Numbered from the stretch's first letter, positions 15,810-24,804 are shown. The stretch is 46,600 nucleotides of DNA from Candidatus Obscuribacterales bacterium (GCA_019746975.1 JAIERK010000109.1:1-46600); one strand, 5' to 3'. Made by a program: numbers and translations. Notes: generated by a model from the sequence alone, not told the origin.

Positions 15810-17870
15810 TTATCTCGCGAAGTCTTCCATTGTTGGTCGACTTTTTTCTGTAGTCTCGAAGTCTTCCATCTCTTCGTCTTGCGTTCTTGCTCGCGCTCGC
15901 TCGCGTTTTCCGGGCTTTTCGTCGCCCTCTTCGCTATCTTCCTTATCGTCATCATCGACTTTCTTTTTCGGATAAAGAATGTCTCGCAACGTCAGCACCT
16001 TCTTGCCTACGCGTGCCAGTGCGGGATCGTCGGCTTTTGATTTATCCTTGTGAAGACTGTAAGCCTGTTCCAACAGACTCAATGCTTCAACTGGGCGTTT
16101 CTGGACCAGGAAAATTCTGGATAGTCTCTCGAGACTGTCAGCCAACTCTGTGCTTTCCTCGCCGAGCTTCCGTGCCGAGACCAGGCTGTCTTTGTACTCC
16201 GTTTCGGCCTCGGTATAATTGCCCTGGTCGAAGAGTTCATCGCCTCGGCTGATTCGATTGTGCCACTTGAGGCGAATCGTATCTTTGTCCAGACCAACAG
16301 GATCTTGATTGAGCGATAACGCTTTGGCGCTCTCCTGCACGAACTCCTTTGACGCAATCTTGACTGTCTTCGGAGCTGTCGCCTCATCTTGCTCGATCTG
16401 ATGAGGGTTGATGAATGAGTTGCCGACCTGCTCTGATGATGCGAGCGCTGCTACAGTCGTTGGCGAGGCTTTGCGAAAGCTTGATGATGATGCCAGTGCA
16501 GGAATTTCGGAAGAACTAGAACTAGAACTGTCGCTTGCCGTTTCAGTCAATGCTGATGCTACTTCCGTGCGTTTGGGCGGTGGAGTTGCTGCTTCTGCGG
16601 CAGTATCCTCTTCTCCAGTAGCTTCTGAGGCGGCGATCCGCTCGAGCCGGGTCTCGGGAGCCGGTACAGAAGGTCCCGTTGCGGCAGGCTCTGAGTCAGT
16701 CGCGGACGGTGCGACAATTCTGACTCCAGGGGTAGTCTTTGCTATCACATCTGGTGCTTTGCCTGCGTCGGCTCGTTTTGATTGATCGATTAGGGTGCAG
16801 ACTTCAGAAATTTTTTGCCGCGCTTCCGGACCATTGTTGAGCCTTAGCGCTTCCATATATTCTACGAACGCACCTTTGTAGTCGCCCTTCTGCCTGAGCT
16901 CTTCGCCAACCGCTATGCGGACTTTGTCTGACTCAGGGTCTTTTCCAAGGCTTTTCAGAATTGCGTTGAGATTGTTGCGCGCCGCGCCTTGTTGCGGAGA
17001 GTAGAATAGCGCCTTTCTGAACTGCTCTGCCGATTGGTCTGGATGCTCTTTAGCAAGATTCAGACCTTGATTGTTGTACGCAGTTGTCAAATTCTCTCGG
17101 GCGAAATTATAGTCCGGTTTGGTCTTGTTGATACCTTCGAGGATGCCTATAGCCGTGGCAAACTCGCCAGTCTTGATTGCCCGTGCGGCTCTGTTATTCA
17201 GCTTGGCGAGATCACTTTCATTGAATTGAATCGAGGTTCCCTTGAACGCTTGAGCAAGCTGTGTGCCACTCTTCGCTAGAGTCTTCGAATCGAGCGGCAC
17301 CTTCCCTGGTGCTTCTAGCAATTCCGGTGGTACATATTTGGTGACCTCGGTTTTTGCATCCGGGTCCAAGGAAAGCAGTTGATTGAAATCAGCTATCGCG
17401 CCTGGGTAGTCCCCCATCTTCAGTTTGAGAGAGCCTCGGTTGCGATAAGCGTTGATGTATCTCGGGTCGAGCTCGATCGCTTTGTCGAAATCCACGAGCG
17501 CTTCGTCGTATTTGCCCAACCGCTTCTGACACCATCCGCGGTTCAAATAGACTTGTGGTTTTGAAGGTTGAATACTTATCGCCGTTGAGTAATCCGTGAT
17601 TGCTCGGTCGAGATTTCCCATCTGTCGAAACGTCCATCCACGGTTAACCAGGCTGTCATAGCTGCGCGGATCAATCGTGAGAGCCTCGTTGAAAAAGCTG
17701 ACTGCCTGATGGAAGTCAGACTCCTTGACCTTTCCAATGCCTTTCTTCACCAGCGTGGCGACCTGGGCGTTGTGACCTGGCTTTGCAGGTTCTGCAGCTT
17801 TTGCCGAGAGACATGGACTCAAGGCAAGAAGAAGGAGGGCTAACCGAGTTGTGTTGTGGACTTTGCTCAT
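15810..17870 (-). CDS. exported TPR protein with disordered Ser/Ala-rich centre
   Basis: The 686-residue protein has a signal peptide (RLALLLLALSPCLSAKA, to about residue 25). Four consecutive TPR units (about 37-170) follow, recognisable by SYDSLVNRGWTFRQMGNLDR, PQVYLNRGWCQKRLGKYDEA and YINAYRNRGSLKLKMGDYPG. Further TPR-like helices lie at about 230-370. A low-complexity Ala/Ser/Glu-rich segment spans about 375-500, including a run of six serines, and two more TPR units lie at about 535-620. The tail is highly charged. Such proteins are scaffolds for complex assembly in the periplasm. Its start overlaps the stop of the upstream sulfurtransferase gene (ATGA), so the two are translationally coupled. 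Confidence 0.88.
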   Translation of the reverse strand: MSKVHNTTRLALLLLALSPCLSAKAAEPAKPGHNAQVATLVKKGIGKVKESDFHQAVSFFNEALTIDPRSYDSLVNRGWTFRQMGNLDRAITDYSTAISIQPSKPQVYLNRGWCQKRLGKYDEALVDFDKAIELDPRYINAYRNRGSLKLKMGDYPGAIADFNQLLSLDPDAKTEVTKYVPPELLEAPGKVPLDSKTLAKSGTQLAQAFKGTSIQFNESDLAKLNNRAARAIKTGEFATAIGILEGINKTKPDYNFARENLTTAYNNQGLNLAKEHPDQSAEQFRKALFYSPQQGAARNNLNAILKSLGKDPESDKVRIAVGEELRQKGDYKGAFVEYMEALRLNNGPEARQKISEVCTLIDQSKRADAGKAPDVIAKTTPGVRIVAPSATDSEPAATGPSVPAPETRLERIAASEATGEEDTAAEAATPPPKRTEVASALTETASDSSSSSSSEIPALASSSSFRKASPTTVAALASSEQVGNSFINPHQIEQDEATAPKTVKIASKEFVQESAKALSLNQDPVGLDKDTIRLKWHNRISRGDELFDQGNYTEAETEYKDSLVSARKLGEESTELADSLERLSRIFLVQKRPVEALSLLEQAYSLHKDKSKADDPALARVGKKVLTLRDILYPKKKVDDDDKEDSEEGDEKPGKRERARARTQDEEMEDFETTEKSRPTMEDFAR

Positions 17871-18745
17871 TTGCTCTCACTGTGGTGTTCACTACCGCGC
17901 TCTACCGGAAGTCTGGTGTTAATAGACCATTCCATCATCGATCCGTCGTATACCTGCGTAACTCGTCCTGTATATATTTCGTGTAAAAGTGCCACTGTTG
18001 CTGCTCTCACCCCTACTTCGCAATAGGTTGCTACTGATTTGTTGCCATCGTAACTTTCCGGAAGAAGTTTAGCGTAATCTGCGCTCGAGACAAAGTGCTT
18101 GCCGTCAGGCTGAAAGACTGAATCGAAGGGAAGCAATCGCGAGCCCGGAATTCTTCCGGTTCGCGGCTGATACCAGAACAGATGTCCGTCAAACTCTTTG
18201 GGGCTGCGGGTGTCGATGAGTATCGGACGCTCATCACTGGACAAACGCTTTGCCAGCTCCTGCGTCGTGCACCGGCGTTGTGGCTGCAAATCAAGAGCGA
18301 ACGAGCCTCTGGGATTGGTGGCGTTGCCTGTCTCTACGGGCAGTCCAGCATCCACCCACGCGGGAAAGCCGCCGTTGAGAAGACTGACATTCGGTGCCCC
18401 GAGATAGGCCAGCATCCAGGCAACTCTTCCTTCACGCCCTTTAGATGCCTTGGCGTCTGCGTACACAACGATGTGCGAATTGCTTCTGACGCCTAGAGTC
18501 TCCAGTCGTTCCACGAAGTTAGCTTTCTGCGGATCGGCTAACGTTCCCCAATATCCGGGGCTGGTTAGAATTTCTTTAATTCCGCGTTTGGGTTTTTCAC
18601 ACCAATCTTCCCAGTCTACCCTCACCGCGCCTGGGATATGGCACTCCGAAAAAACTGTCTGTGATCGACAATCGATCACGGTCAGAGCACGTTGCTCGGT
18701 GATTGCCTGATGCAATTCGACTGGCGTGATAAGGGTAACAGGCAC
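17867..18745 (-). CDS. double-rhodanese sulfurtransferase
   Basis: The 292-residue protein has two rhodanese domains like thiosulfate/3-mercaptopyruvate sulfurtransferases. The N-terminal domain contains VIDCRSQTVFSECHIPGAVR, VVYADAKASKGREGRVAWML and LLNGGFPAWVDAGLPVE. The C-terminal domain contains LIDTRSPKEFDG, TGRIPGSRLLPFD and the catalytic loop TYCEVGVRAAT with Cys242. The loop CEVGVR is closer to the thiosulfate-type CRxGxR than to the mercaptopyruvate-type CGSGV. I chose GTG 18745, with AGGGG seven bases upstream, over ATG 18805, whose 20 extra residues have no counterpart in the family. It overlaps the start of the TPR gene by four bases. Confidence 0.88.
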   Translation of the reverse strand: MPVTLITPVELHQAITEQRALTVIDCRSQTVFSECHIPGAVRVDWEDWCEKPKRGIKEILTSPGYWGTLADPQKANFVERLETLGVRSNSHIVVYADAKASKGREGRVAWMLAYLGAPNVSLLNGGFPAWVDAGLPVETGNATNPRGSFALDLQPQRRCTTQELAKRLSSDERPILIDTRSPKEFDGHLFWYQPRTGRIPGSRLLPFDSVFQPDGKHFVSSADYAKLLPESYDGNKSVATYCEVGVRAATVALLHEIYTGRVTQVYDGSMMEWSINTRLPVERGSEHHSESK

Positions 18746-18830
18746 GCGAAAGCCCCTCAGGTGAGCGCGGACGCAGTTGAAGAGCCTATTTTCGGCTGTA
18801 TGCAATGCAAATACAATAGCTATTCAATTC

Positions 18831-18854
18831 ACTGACTTCCGCACTGACTTCCGC
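18831..18854. repeat. 12-bp direct repeat (ACTGACTTCCGC twice)
   Basis: Two perfect adjacent 12-bp units lie in the region between the divergent genes at 18745 and 18943, where both promoters must sit. They could be a regulator binding site or simple slippage. Confidence 0.6.
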
Positions 18855-18942
18855 CTGGTGCTAGAGTACAGCTGAAAACCTGGCTGTCATGCGGTATTGT
18901 CAGTGGCGGTCGGTCCCTCCAAGAGCATCATAAAAAGTCGTT

Positions 18943-19662
18943 ATGATTGTTGATGAGAGCAGATTCATAATTTCGGGTGGCGAGAAAAGCACGTCACCCA
19001 GCTCGGGATGCTCAGTTGCGACTGAGATATCCACTCGTGAGCGCGAGTTGCTCGCGAGAATCGAGCAACTCGAAGTGCACAACAGTCGCCTGGAAGAAAA
19101 AGGAAAACAGCTTGCCCAGGAGCTGGATATGTTTCGCCAGCGTCGCCTCGTCTATTGGTCCGACCGCTTCCGCAACAAGTTCGACGCCTGGCATTTGATG
19201 CATCCTGCCTACGAGCAACTCAAGGACGACACCATCATATTCGGTGGGGACCTCAAGGATTACCGACTGCTTCCCAGTCTCAATCTGGTGAGAATGACCA
19301 ATCTCAGATACGAGATTAATCTCGGAAGAGCAGGCCTCCACTCGCTTCTGTTAGCACCAGTAGTCGATATGCCGTCCAACAAAGGTAAAGTCTGTATTAG
19401 GCTCGTGAGCCAGACTGATGAAGTTGTGTGCGAAAGCTCGGTCTCGATAGCCGATCTCGACGAAGAACAACCCTGTAGATTTTCCTTTTCGGCACTTGGC
19501 GCGATAAGTGAAAAGCCTTTAGTCGTCTATGTTTTCATTCAGAATGCCGACGTGCCAATTCGCATTTTCGAAATGCGTAAATATCCGCTAGGCGGATTCG
19601 CTCGATTGAAAAGACAAATCTTTGCCGGCTACTGTTTTGACGACGACAATTTTAGTGGTTGA
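18943..19662 (+). CDS. coiled-coil plus beta-domain protein of unknown function
   Basis: The 239-residue protein starts with a polar segment, then a coiled coil at about 30-68 (RERELLARIEQLEVHNSRLE and on), then a basic RQRRLVYWSDRFRNKF segment. A C-terminal beta-rich domain spans about 105-215 (LVRMTNLRYEINLGRAGLHS, KGKVCIRLVSQTDEVVCESS, PLVVYVFIQNADVPIRIFEM). Domains of this jelly-roll style often accompany glycosyltransferases and may bind carbohydrate; that is inference. No Shine-Dalgarno is evident at the ATG. Its end overlaps the convergent DCC-family gene by 11 bp. Confidence 0.75.
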   Translation: MIVDESRFIISGGEKSTSPSSGCSVATEISTRERELLARIEQLEVHNSRLEEKGKQLAQELDMFRQRRLVYWSDRFRNKFDAWHLMHPAYEQLKDDTIIFGGDLKDYRLLPSLNLVRMTNLRYEINLGRAGLHSLLLAPVVDMPSNKGKVCIRLVSQTDEVVCESSVSIADLDEEQPCRFSFSALGAISEKPLVVYVFIQNADVPIRIFEMRKYPLGGFARLKRQIFAGYCFDDDNFSG

Positions 19663-20134
19663 TGAACTTCCTTTTGTTTTCTGCACTCGGAAGCATGCAC
19701 TGGTCTCTCTTTCCGGCGATGCGATAGCGGATTGATGCGATCATCAGATACTGAAAATCTCGGAGCCACTTTGGTTGAAAACCAAATATGGTGGCAAGCG
19801 GCTGCAACCAGCGTTTCAATTTTCCAATAGTGAAAACAACTCCGTCTGATTTTGAAAGGAGTCTCTCGCCTGGTTGTCCATAATCGGCAATTACCCAGAT
19901 CGCATCAAGCTTGGCTGGATCGATACCACGCGGTGTCAGCGTCGAAGCAGCAAACTCGCTCTGCAACGGTGCGAAGAGAAACAAATCCTCGCGGTCGTTG
20001 GCAATGATGAATTGAACGAGCTTATTGCACAGACCACATACACCGTCGAAAAAGACGATGTGCTTTCCGCAGGCTACCTGAGCTTCGTCTAGTTGCTCCG
20101 ACCTATCTTGCTGTTGTGAACCCTGGGCATTCAT
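19652..20134 (-). CDS. DCC-family thiol-disulfide oxidoreductase (DUF393)
   Basis: The 160-residue product carries the defining FFDGVCGLCN motif (D30, with C33 and C36 as a CxxC redox pair), followed by FIIANDREDLFLFAPLQSEF, LDAIWVIADYG, SDGVVFTIGKL and a C-terminal helix pair ending YRIAGKRDQCMLP. This is the DCC/DUF393 (YuxK-type) family, predicted thioredoxin-fold oxidoreductases. The first 22 residues are extra Gln/Asp-rich sequence. Convergent with, and overlapping, the coiled-coil gene by 11 bp. Confidence 0.88.
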   Translation of the reverse strand: MNAQGSQQQDRSEQLDEAQVACGKHIVFFDGVCGLCNKLVQFIIANDREDLFLFAPLQSEFAASTLTPRGIDPAKLDAIWVIADYGQPGERLLSKSDGVVFTIGKLKRWLQPLATIFGFQPKWLRDFQYLMIASIRYRIAGKRDQCMLPSAENKRKFINH

Positions 20135-20391
20135 GGTGTAGCTGAATCGAATATCTTCCTGAAGTTATGCCGATCTTGACCTGTTTGATTGTGATAACAC
20201 TGCAGATGTAATATCAAAAGTCTTGCTGAAGTATACGCGATCGGCTCTCCGAATGGCGCTCTGCTCCCATTCTAGCTCTAGTAGAGATTAAATGAACTTT
20301 GAGATTGAATTTCAGCAATTATTGTTTGGAAGGCTTAAAATACGAAGCTAAGTCTCTCTCAAGTTTCTAAGCACCAAGTGAGGAATTACAC

Positions 20392-20772
20392 ATGCGTAAA
20401 GTCGTGCTTTCGACGCTAGCCGCGTTTTTTGTCTCGAGCGCCGTTCAATTACCATCCCAGGCCGCTGATGTTGGTGAAGTTGGACAACAGATGGTTAAGT
20501 TTCCGCTTGCCATGGGCTCCTTCGCAGCAGGCGCAATTCTGGGCACACCGATTGCTGTTGGAAGAAAGATCGCCAGCAACACCAAGGAAACATGCGATCA
20601 AATCGGCGGCGACAGCCCATGGAAAAAGGCTGCCGGCGGAGTTGTTGCACTTCCTGTTGGATTGTTCAAAGGTAGTATCGAAGGAATGTACATCGGACCG
20701 AAGAACGCCCTTGTCAATTCCGGCGAGAAGCCCTTCAGCAAAGACTGCTTTAGCCTTGCTGAGCTCGACTAG
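20392..20772 (+). CDS. small exported protein, paralogue of the one at 14724
   Basis: A signal peptide (MRKVVLSTLAAFFVSSAVQL to about A25) precedes a mature part of about 100 residues with AAGAILGTPIAVGRKIASNT, LPVGLFKGSIEGMYIGPKNA and KPFSKDCFSLAELD. The same spaced motifs (GTPxAVxR, LPxxxxxGxxxGxYxGxKN, PFxxDxFSLxxLx) occur in the product of 14724. GTGAGGA precedes the ATG. It is followed by a clear terminator, so it is transcribed alone. Function unknown; probably envelope-associated. Confidence 0.85.
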   Translation: MRKVVLSTLAAFFVSSAVQLPSQAADVGEVGQQMVKFPLAMGSFAAGAILGTPIAVGRKIASNTKETCDQIGGDSPWKKAAGGVVALPVGLFKGSIEGMYIGPKNALVNSGEKPFSKDCFSLAELD

Positions 20773-20898
20773 GTGTTGTTAGTATCGTGAGCTGTATCAG
20801 CTATAAGCTGCTATCCCTCACATACGCGAAGCATCCGAGCTTCACGAGCAGTGAGCTTTGATAAGTTCTCGAAGAACTCATTGAAAACAAATTTCTAT

Positions 20899-20930
20899 GA
20901 CCACGGTTAACAGTAGCCGTGGTCGGTTTT
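20899..20930 (+). terminator. intrinsic terminator
   Basis: GACCACGG (20899-20906) pairs perfectly with CCGTGGTC (20917-20924) over a 10-nt loop, followed by GGTTTT. It ends the small exported gene at 20392. No gene or other element was found in the rest of 20773-21088. Confidence 0.8.
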
Positions 20931-21088
20931 CGTCTGCAGGCGTTAATACCGTGAGTTGTGTGCTATGAATCCTGCAAAAGCAATTGTCGCCAAGTTAAGA
21001 CCATGAATAGGTATCGACCCGGGGTCGAGTGGTAATCTTAATTCGGGACAGAAACATACATCGGATCTATCCGAGCGAAGCATAGCAT

Positions 21089-21598
21089 ATGCAAGGCGAA
21101 TTCTATCTGTTCATCAACTTCAAGCAAGCTGCCCAGTTTGGACACGTGGGTTGGGGATTTCTCCTGCGCGATGGTGTCACTTGCTTGTATGGGGCGACCG
21201 ATCATCTCTACCGGCACCACGAGATGGATTTGTTGGCCTGGATCAACTATATGTCCGTACCCCCTGGTGAGCACACGGACTGGTGGTGCGGGTATGGACC
21301 GAAAGAGGAAATGCTGAGAGCAATGGGAGGTCGAAATCGACACCATATCTGGTACCATGCCTGTCGTACTGTCACCGTCCCGAATGCAAAACCGGAAGAA
21401 GCAGAAAAAGTAGCTCTATCCCAAGAGCACGCCGGTTGGACGCTTTTGACTAACAACTGTGTTCAGCAGACCTATGAGATCATCGCCGCCTACGGAGCGG
21501 ACACGATCATTCCTAACCCGTGGCAAAACCCGTTTCGCCTGATTCCGAGAGTCTGGTTCGACTGTTACCCTGGTGAAGTCTATTCACTCAATGAGTGA
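21089..21598 (+). CDS. possible permuted papain-fold (NlpC/P60/LRAT-like) protein
   Basis: The 169-residue protein has a histidine early in AAQFGHVGWGFLL (H19) and a cysteine late in TLLTNNCVQQTYEIIAAYG (C124). That order, H before C with an NC..  helix start, is typical of circularly permuted papain-like enzymes (LRAT and related NlpC/P60 clans). Further aromatic and His residues lie at WYHACRTVTVP (83-98). No signal peptide or membrane helix is seen. If the fold is right, it could be an acyltransferase, amidase or peptidase. The ribosome site (GAGCGAAG) is weak. The family assignment is inference from motif order. Confidence 0.7.
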   Translation: MQGEFYLFINFKQAAQFGHVGWGFLLRDGVTCLYGATDHLYRHHEMDLLAWINYMSVPPGEHTDWWCGYGPKEEMLRAMGGRNRHHIWYHACRTVTVPNAKPEEAEKVALSQEHAGWTLLTNNCVQQTYEIIAAYGADTIIPNPWQNPFRLIPRVWFDCYPGEVYSLNE

Positions 21599-21696
21599 GC
21601 AAGCTCGGAATCTAGCTGGCGTTCCGCTCGGGCAGTCGCAAAATCCGAACGTCGACCGTATGCGAACTTGCTCGGTGCCGGCGAGAAGCAATCTTT

Positions 21697-23133
21697 CTAG
21701 AAGTGGATTCCTGGGATACCGCCGTAGCCTGGCATCATTCCGCTGTATCCGCCGCCGTAACCGCCGTAACCATAGCCGCCCATTCCCCCCATTCCGCTCA
21801 TCATCGCACTTCCAGCTGCCATCGCTCCGGCAGAAAGTAGCGCGTGGGCCAGACCCTTCAGCAGCGGATGCCCGTGCTTCTGCTGTTCTTCCTCTTGCTG
21901 TTGTTGTGCCTGCGGATTTTGGATCGGCTGATTGTACTGGCTATTGGTGTCGGCGTAACCGTTCTGGTATGGATATGTGCCTGGATTCTGCGCGGCATTG
22001 GCCGAGTAGTTGCTATATTGATTCTGCTGTTGCTGCGCTCCTTGTGGAGGCCAACTCGGAAAGTTGTTGCCGGTGTTTTGTCCGGGCGCCTGCGCCATTT
22101 GCGGTGCCAGCACGTTTTGACCAGGGTGTGAGCTGTGCATCAATTCGACAGCATTGACGAGAACTTTGATTTGCATTGGAATAGAAGCGGTCGTGTCTAC
22201 CGCCTCTGACGGAAAGACTGCTGCATCCAGCCGTCTCAGCCGATCGAGCAGTGGGGCATTGGCAAAACTTCGACCAAATACATGATTTTCTAACCAGGCG
22301 ACCTGCGCGTCATCCGACGTCAATGCCGAAGGCGGCGCCCAGAAGTCCTGGCTCGCGCCACCGGCCAATGCCTGTCCCATACCGTAACTTCCTGTCGGTT
22401 GTCCGCCACCGCCGTAGCTGGTATATGCAGGAGCCCGATAAGCACTCTGTGATTCGTTGTCTCCTGGCGAACTATAGTTATAGACATTGCGTGGGTCAAC
22501 CAACTGGTCGACCGACTTGTGCATATGTTGCTCGACATAGTCGCTCAGTCTCGTCACTCTTTCACTTAAGTCCGAGTCGGTAGATGATTTTTTGAAAGCC
22601 TTGATTTCAAGCTGATCGAGCCGTTTTGCGACGGGCTGACCCTTGAATGTTTTTCCAAGCAGGACCTGTTCCATGGCGTCGATTTTAGGATAGTCCTCAG
22701 AGGTATCTTCGTCATCCGCTGCGGCCGTCTGTTGTGGCTGCTGCGCATCAGCGGAACTGTCACCACCAAAGGTGTTGCTCTGGGCGGCGCCTGCGGGATC
22801 CGGCTTTGGCAGCGATGCAACCAGGTCGTTGAGTCTCGACTCGTCGTCGCCCTGTTTTGCCTCTCCAAAAACGAATTTTTCCAATCGTTCGATTCTGCTT
22901 TCGCTGGAATCGCTTTTGTAAGTGTGCTCGAAAAACCGCATCTCGAGCGAATCCAGGTTAGTTACATCGTCTTTGTTCAAGCTCGCAGCCAAACCGGGTT
23001 GCGAGAGCATCATAGACACAACGACAAGTGATAACGAGATGACTTTCACGATCGATCGCTGATTAACGCACCGCAGCGCTCGCACACCAGATTGAGCACA
23101 GTCAAAATATTTCGATCGACTTTGACGCGCCAT
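21697..23133 (-). CDS. exported LE..FG repeat protein with Gly-rich tail
   Basis: The 478-residue protein has a basic N-terminus and a signal-type helix (VISLSLVVVSMMLSQPGLAA, residues 31-50). Three copies of one motif follow: LEMRFFEHTYKSDSSESRIE (about 63), MEQVLLGKTFKGQPVAKRLD (about 150) and LENHVFGRSFANAPLLDRLR (about 280). Each continues into RLxxLexxxF and a second helix. This 'LE..xFG.xy....RLxrLE..vFG' module is, to my knowledge, common in cyanobacterial and Melainabacterial exported proteins, without known function. Between repeats lie Gln/Ser/Ala-rich linkers. The tail has a helix (PLLKGLAHALLSAGAMAAG) and a Gly/Tyr/Met-rich end. ATG 23133 has AGGGC upstream; a GTG at residue 29 is an alternative start. 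Confidence 0.85.
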   Translation of the reverse strand: MARQSRSKYFDCAQSGVRALRCVNQRSIVKVISLSLVVVSMMLSQPGLAASLNKDDVTNLDSLEMRFFEHTYKSDSSESRIERLEKFVFGEAKQGDDESRLNDLVASLPKPDPAGAAQSNTFGGDSSADAQQPQQTAAADDEDTSEDYPKIDAMEQVLLGKTFKGQPVAKRLDQLEIKAFKKSSTDSDLSERVTRLSDYVEQHMHKSVDQLVDPRNVYNYSSPGDNESQSAYRAPAYTSYGGGGQPTGSYGMGQALAGGASQDFWAPPSALTSDDAQVAWLENHVFGRSFANAPLLDRLRRLDAAVFPSEAVDTTASIPMQIKVLVNAVELMHSSHPGQNVLAPQMAQAPGQNTGNNFPSWPPQGAQQQQNQYSNYSANAAQNPGTYPYQNGYADTNSQYNQPIQNPQAQQQQEEEQQKHGHPLLKGLAHALLSAGAMAAGSAMMSGMGGMGGYGYGGYGGGYSGMMPGYGGIPGIHF

Positions 23134-23348
23134 GGTCTGCCCTTTGAAAAATCTGTGCCATCCAACCCAAACCGCCTCGCCTCGCCTCTGCGCCTCTCGC
23201 GCGAGCCGAATCGGATTGTCTCGCTTGAATTATAACTTACACCTGGCATTCGCCGTCTTAGACGTCGTCAATCGCAGACGCCAAAAAGCAGTAAACGCCT
23301 GTCAACCAGGCGCTTACCAACCACTCGCTGCTCACTAAAAAAACTTAT

Positions 23349-23555
23349 CTATAGCTTGTAGAACCAGTCTTGTTCCACTGAAGCTGCTTCAGGAGAGTAA
23401 TCCATGTCATCTCCCTCGAGGATGAAGCCACATAGCATGGCCTGGACATCAGGTGAATAGGTACCTTGAGGCTGATCTTCCTCCGAAGAAACTTCAGCCT
23501 TTTCAAAGTCTTGAAAAAATTTCGCGCGAACGTTTTGTGCCAATTTGCCGTTCAT
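23349..23555 (-). CDS. small acidic protein, 68 residues
   Basis: ATG 23555 has GGAGTGGGGG nine bases upstream. A GTG five codons earlier is less well placed. The product begins MNGKLAQNVRAKFFQDFEKA and continues with an acidic stretch (SSEEDQPQGTY, LEGDDMDYSPEAA) ending EQDWFYKL. One cysteine is present. No domain recognised. It lies in the same direction as, and 215 bp upstream of, the LE..FG repeat gene. Confidence 0.6.
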   Translation of the reverse strand: MNGKLAQNVRAKFFQDFEKAEVSSEEDQPQGTYSPDVQAMLCGFILEGDDMDYSPEAASVEQDWFYKL

Positions 23556-24451
23556 AGTAACAACCCCCACTCCAGTAGCTCACTCTGGAGGTGCGTTCAA
23601 ATGCAATAACCAATTCCGATGTTGCGATATTACTTGTCAAGTGTGACTATTATGTACCTTAATCACAGTTTCGCGCCGTCTGAGCGGAATCGGATATAGC
23701 GGCAATGGTGCGGCTTTAGACCTCCTTCTCACCTGCGAATTGAGCTACATATAATGGATGGCAATCGGAATCGGTTATCGGTTGTCGGGTGTTGTTGATA
23801 TGAGGTAATTTAACGACCGGAGCTAACCAAAACCTGACCAGTTTGACGGATTTAAGTTCCGCCCCTTGTCACCGTGCTTAAGTCGAGATTGGTATCCACT
23901 GCTGAAAACATCAAACCCAAATTCTTGATCCCTTGCTTTAAACTCCAAAGAGATATGTCTGGAGACCAGTCGTCGGCAGAGTCGCATTGTGTCGTTGGAA
24001 GCAGCCGTGATGGATTCGCTGCGATTCGCTGCTGAGTATCAATGCGTTTTCTGCCAAAACATTTTTGCAAAAACGCTCCACAACAGGATTTGGACTGCTT
24101 CTCATCTGTCGCATCAGCCAGGGCTGGTCACGTCGCACGAGGGGTTTCTTAACTCCCAAAAGTGGAAGAGGCATCCAGTGTTTGGATGCCCCGTCCGGCC
24201 CTCGTTCGTTGTGCTATGGGGAAAAGCAAATGCCACCATGCCTGATGGCACGAGCGGACTGTCAATCGAAGACGGCCGCCACCACGCCATAGGGGCAAAG
24301 ACTATGTTTCGGTACTTGAGAAGTGTTCTTTTGGCTAACAGTATTATGGTAACAGTGCCTCTTGGTAACGAGCTGTTCTTTAACACTGAATTAGCAATTC
24401 TGCCGATGACTCAGTATCGCCGGGCAACACTGGTGGAACAGTGAGTGGTTG
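23556..24451. other. 896-bp gene-poor region
   Basis: Several overlapping frames of 70-150 codons exist on both strands (for example 23989-24444 plus and 24114-24386 minus), but none shows a domain, a signal peptide or a ribosome binding site, and they exclude one another. No repeats, terminal inverted repeats or transposase motifs were recognised. It may be decayed sequence or hold an untranslated RNA that I cannot identify. Confidence 0.4.
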
Positions 24452-24523
24452 TTATCTGAGGGCGGTGATGATGACGCCTAACGAGGTGGTTGCGATCATC
24501 GAAGCGAATACGATTAGTAGCAT
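24452..24523 (-). CDS. 23-residue membrane peptide
   Basis: The minus strand has AAGGAG (24530-24535) six bases before an ATG that opens a 23-codon frame beginning MLLIVFASMIATTSLGVIIT and ending ALR. The product is one hydrophobic helix with a C-terminal arginine, like the very small subunits of membrane complexes or leader-type membrane peptides. The combination of a perfect ribosome site and all-hydrophobic content makes it more than chance. No family assigned. Confidence 0.55.
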   Translation of the reverse strand: MLLIVFASMIATTSLGVIITALR

Positions 24524-24804
24524 ATGATTCTCCTTTTCACGAGCCAGGCGGTGGTGGCACTCAACTTTCCGATCCATCTACCGAATCTGTCTCACAAATA
24601 GGGAGACGCAAGGTTCTCGAAAAGGGTTCTGAAATTAGAAAAATCACATTATCGGTATATGCGAAAAATTTGCTCTAACTTCAGCCTCTGGTAGGTCTAG
24701 ATTCAGTCTGACGAGAATTGGAATGCGGTCGATGTAGAGCCGCTCCAGCTGTACTGGAAAAATGTCTTGTGCAGTTCGAAAAATTTGCGATGAGTCGATG
24801 TCGA

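Noticed and set aside
16408..16785. Ala/Ser-rich plus-strand frame of 125 codons
   Set aside because: It is the antisense of the low-complexity centre of the TPR protein.
23600..23645. TGTCAA (minus-strand TTGACA) as promoter of the 68-residue gene
   Set aside because: The -35 word is good but no acceptable -10 lies at 16-18 bp.
23989..24444. 151-codon plus-strand frame as a gene
   Set aside because: No ribosome site, no domain, unusual composition, and competing frames on the other strand of similar length.
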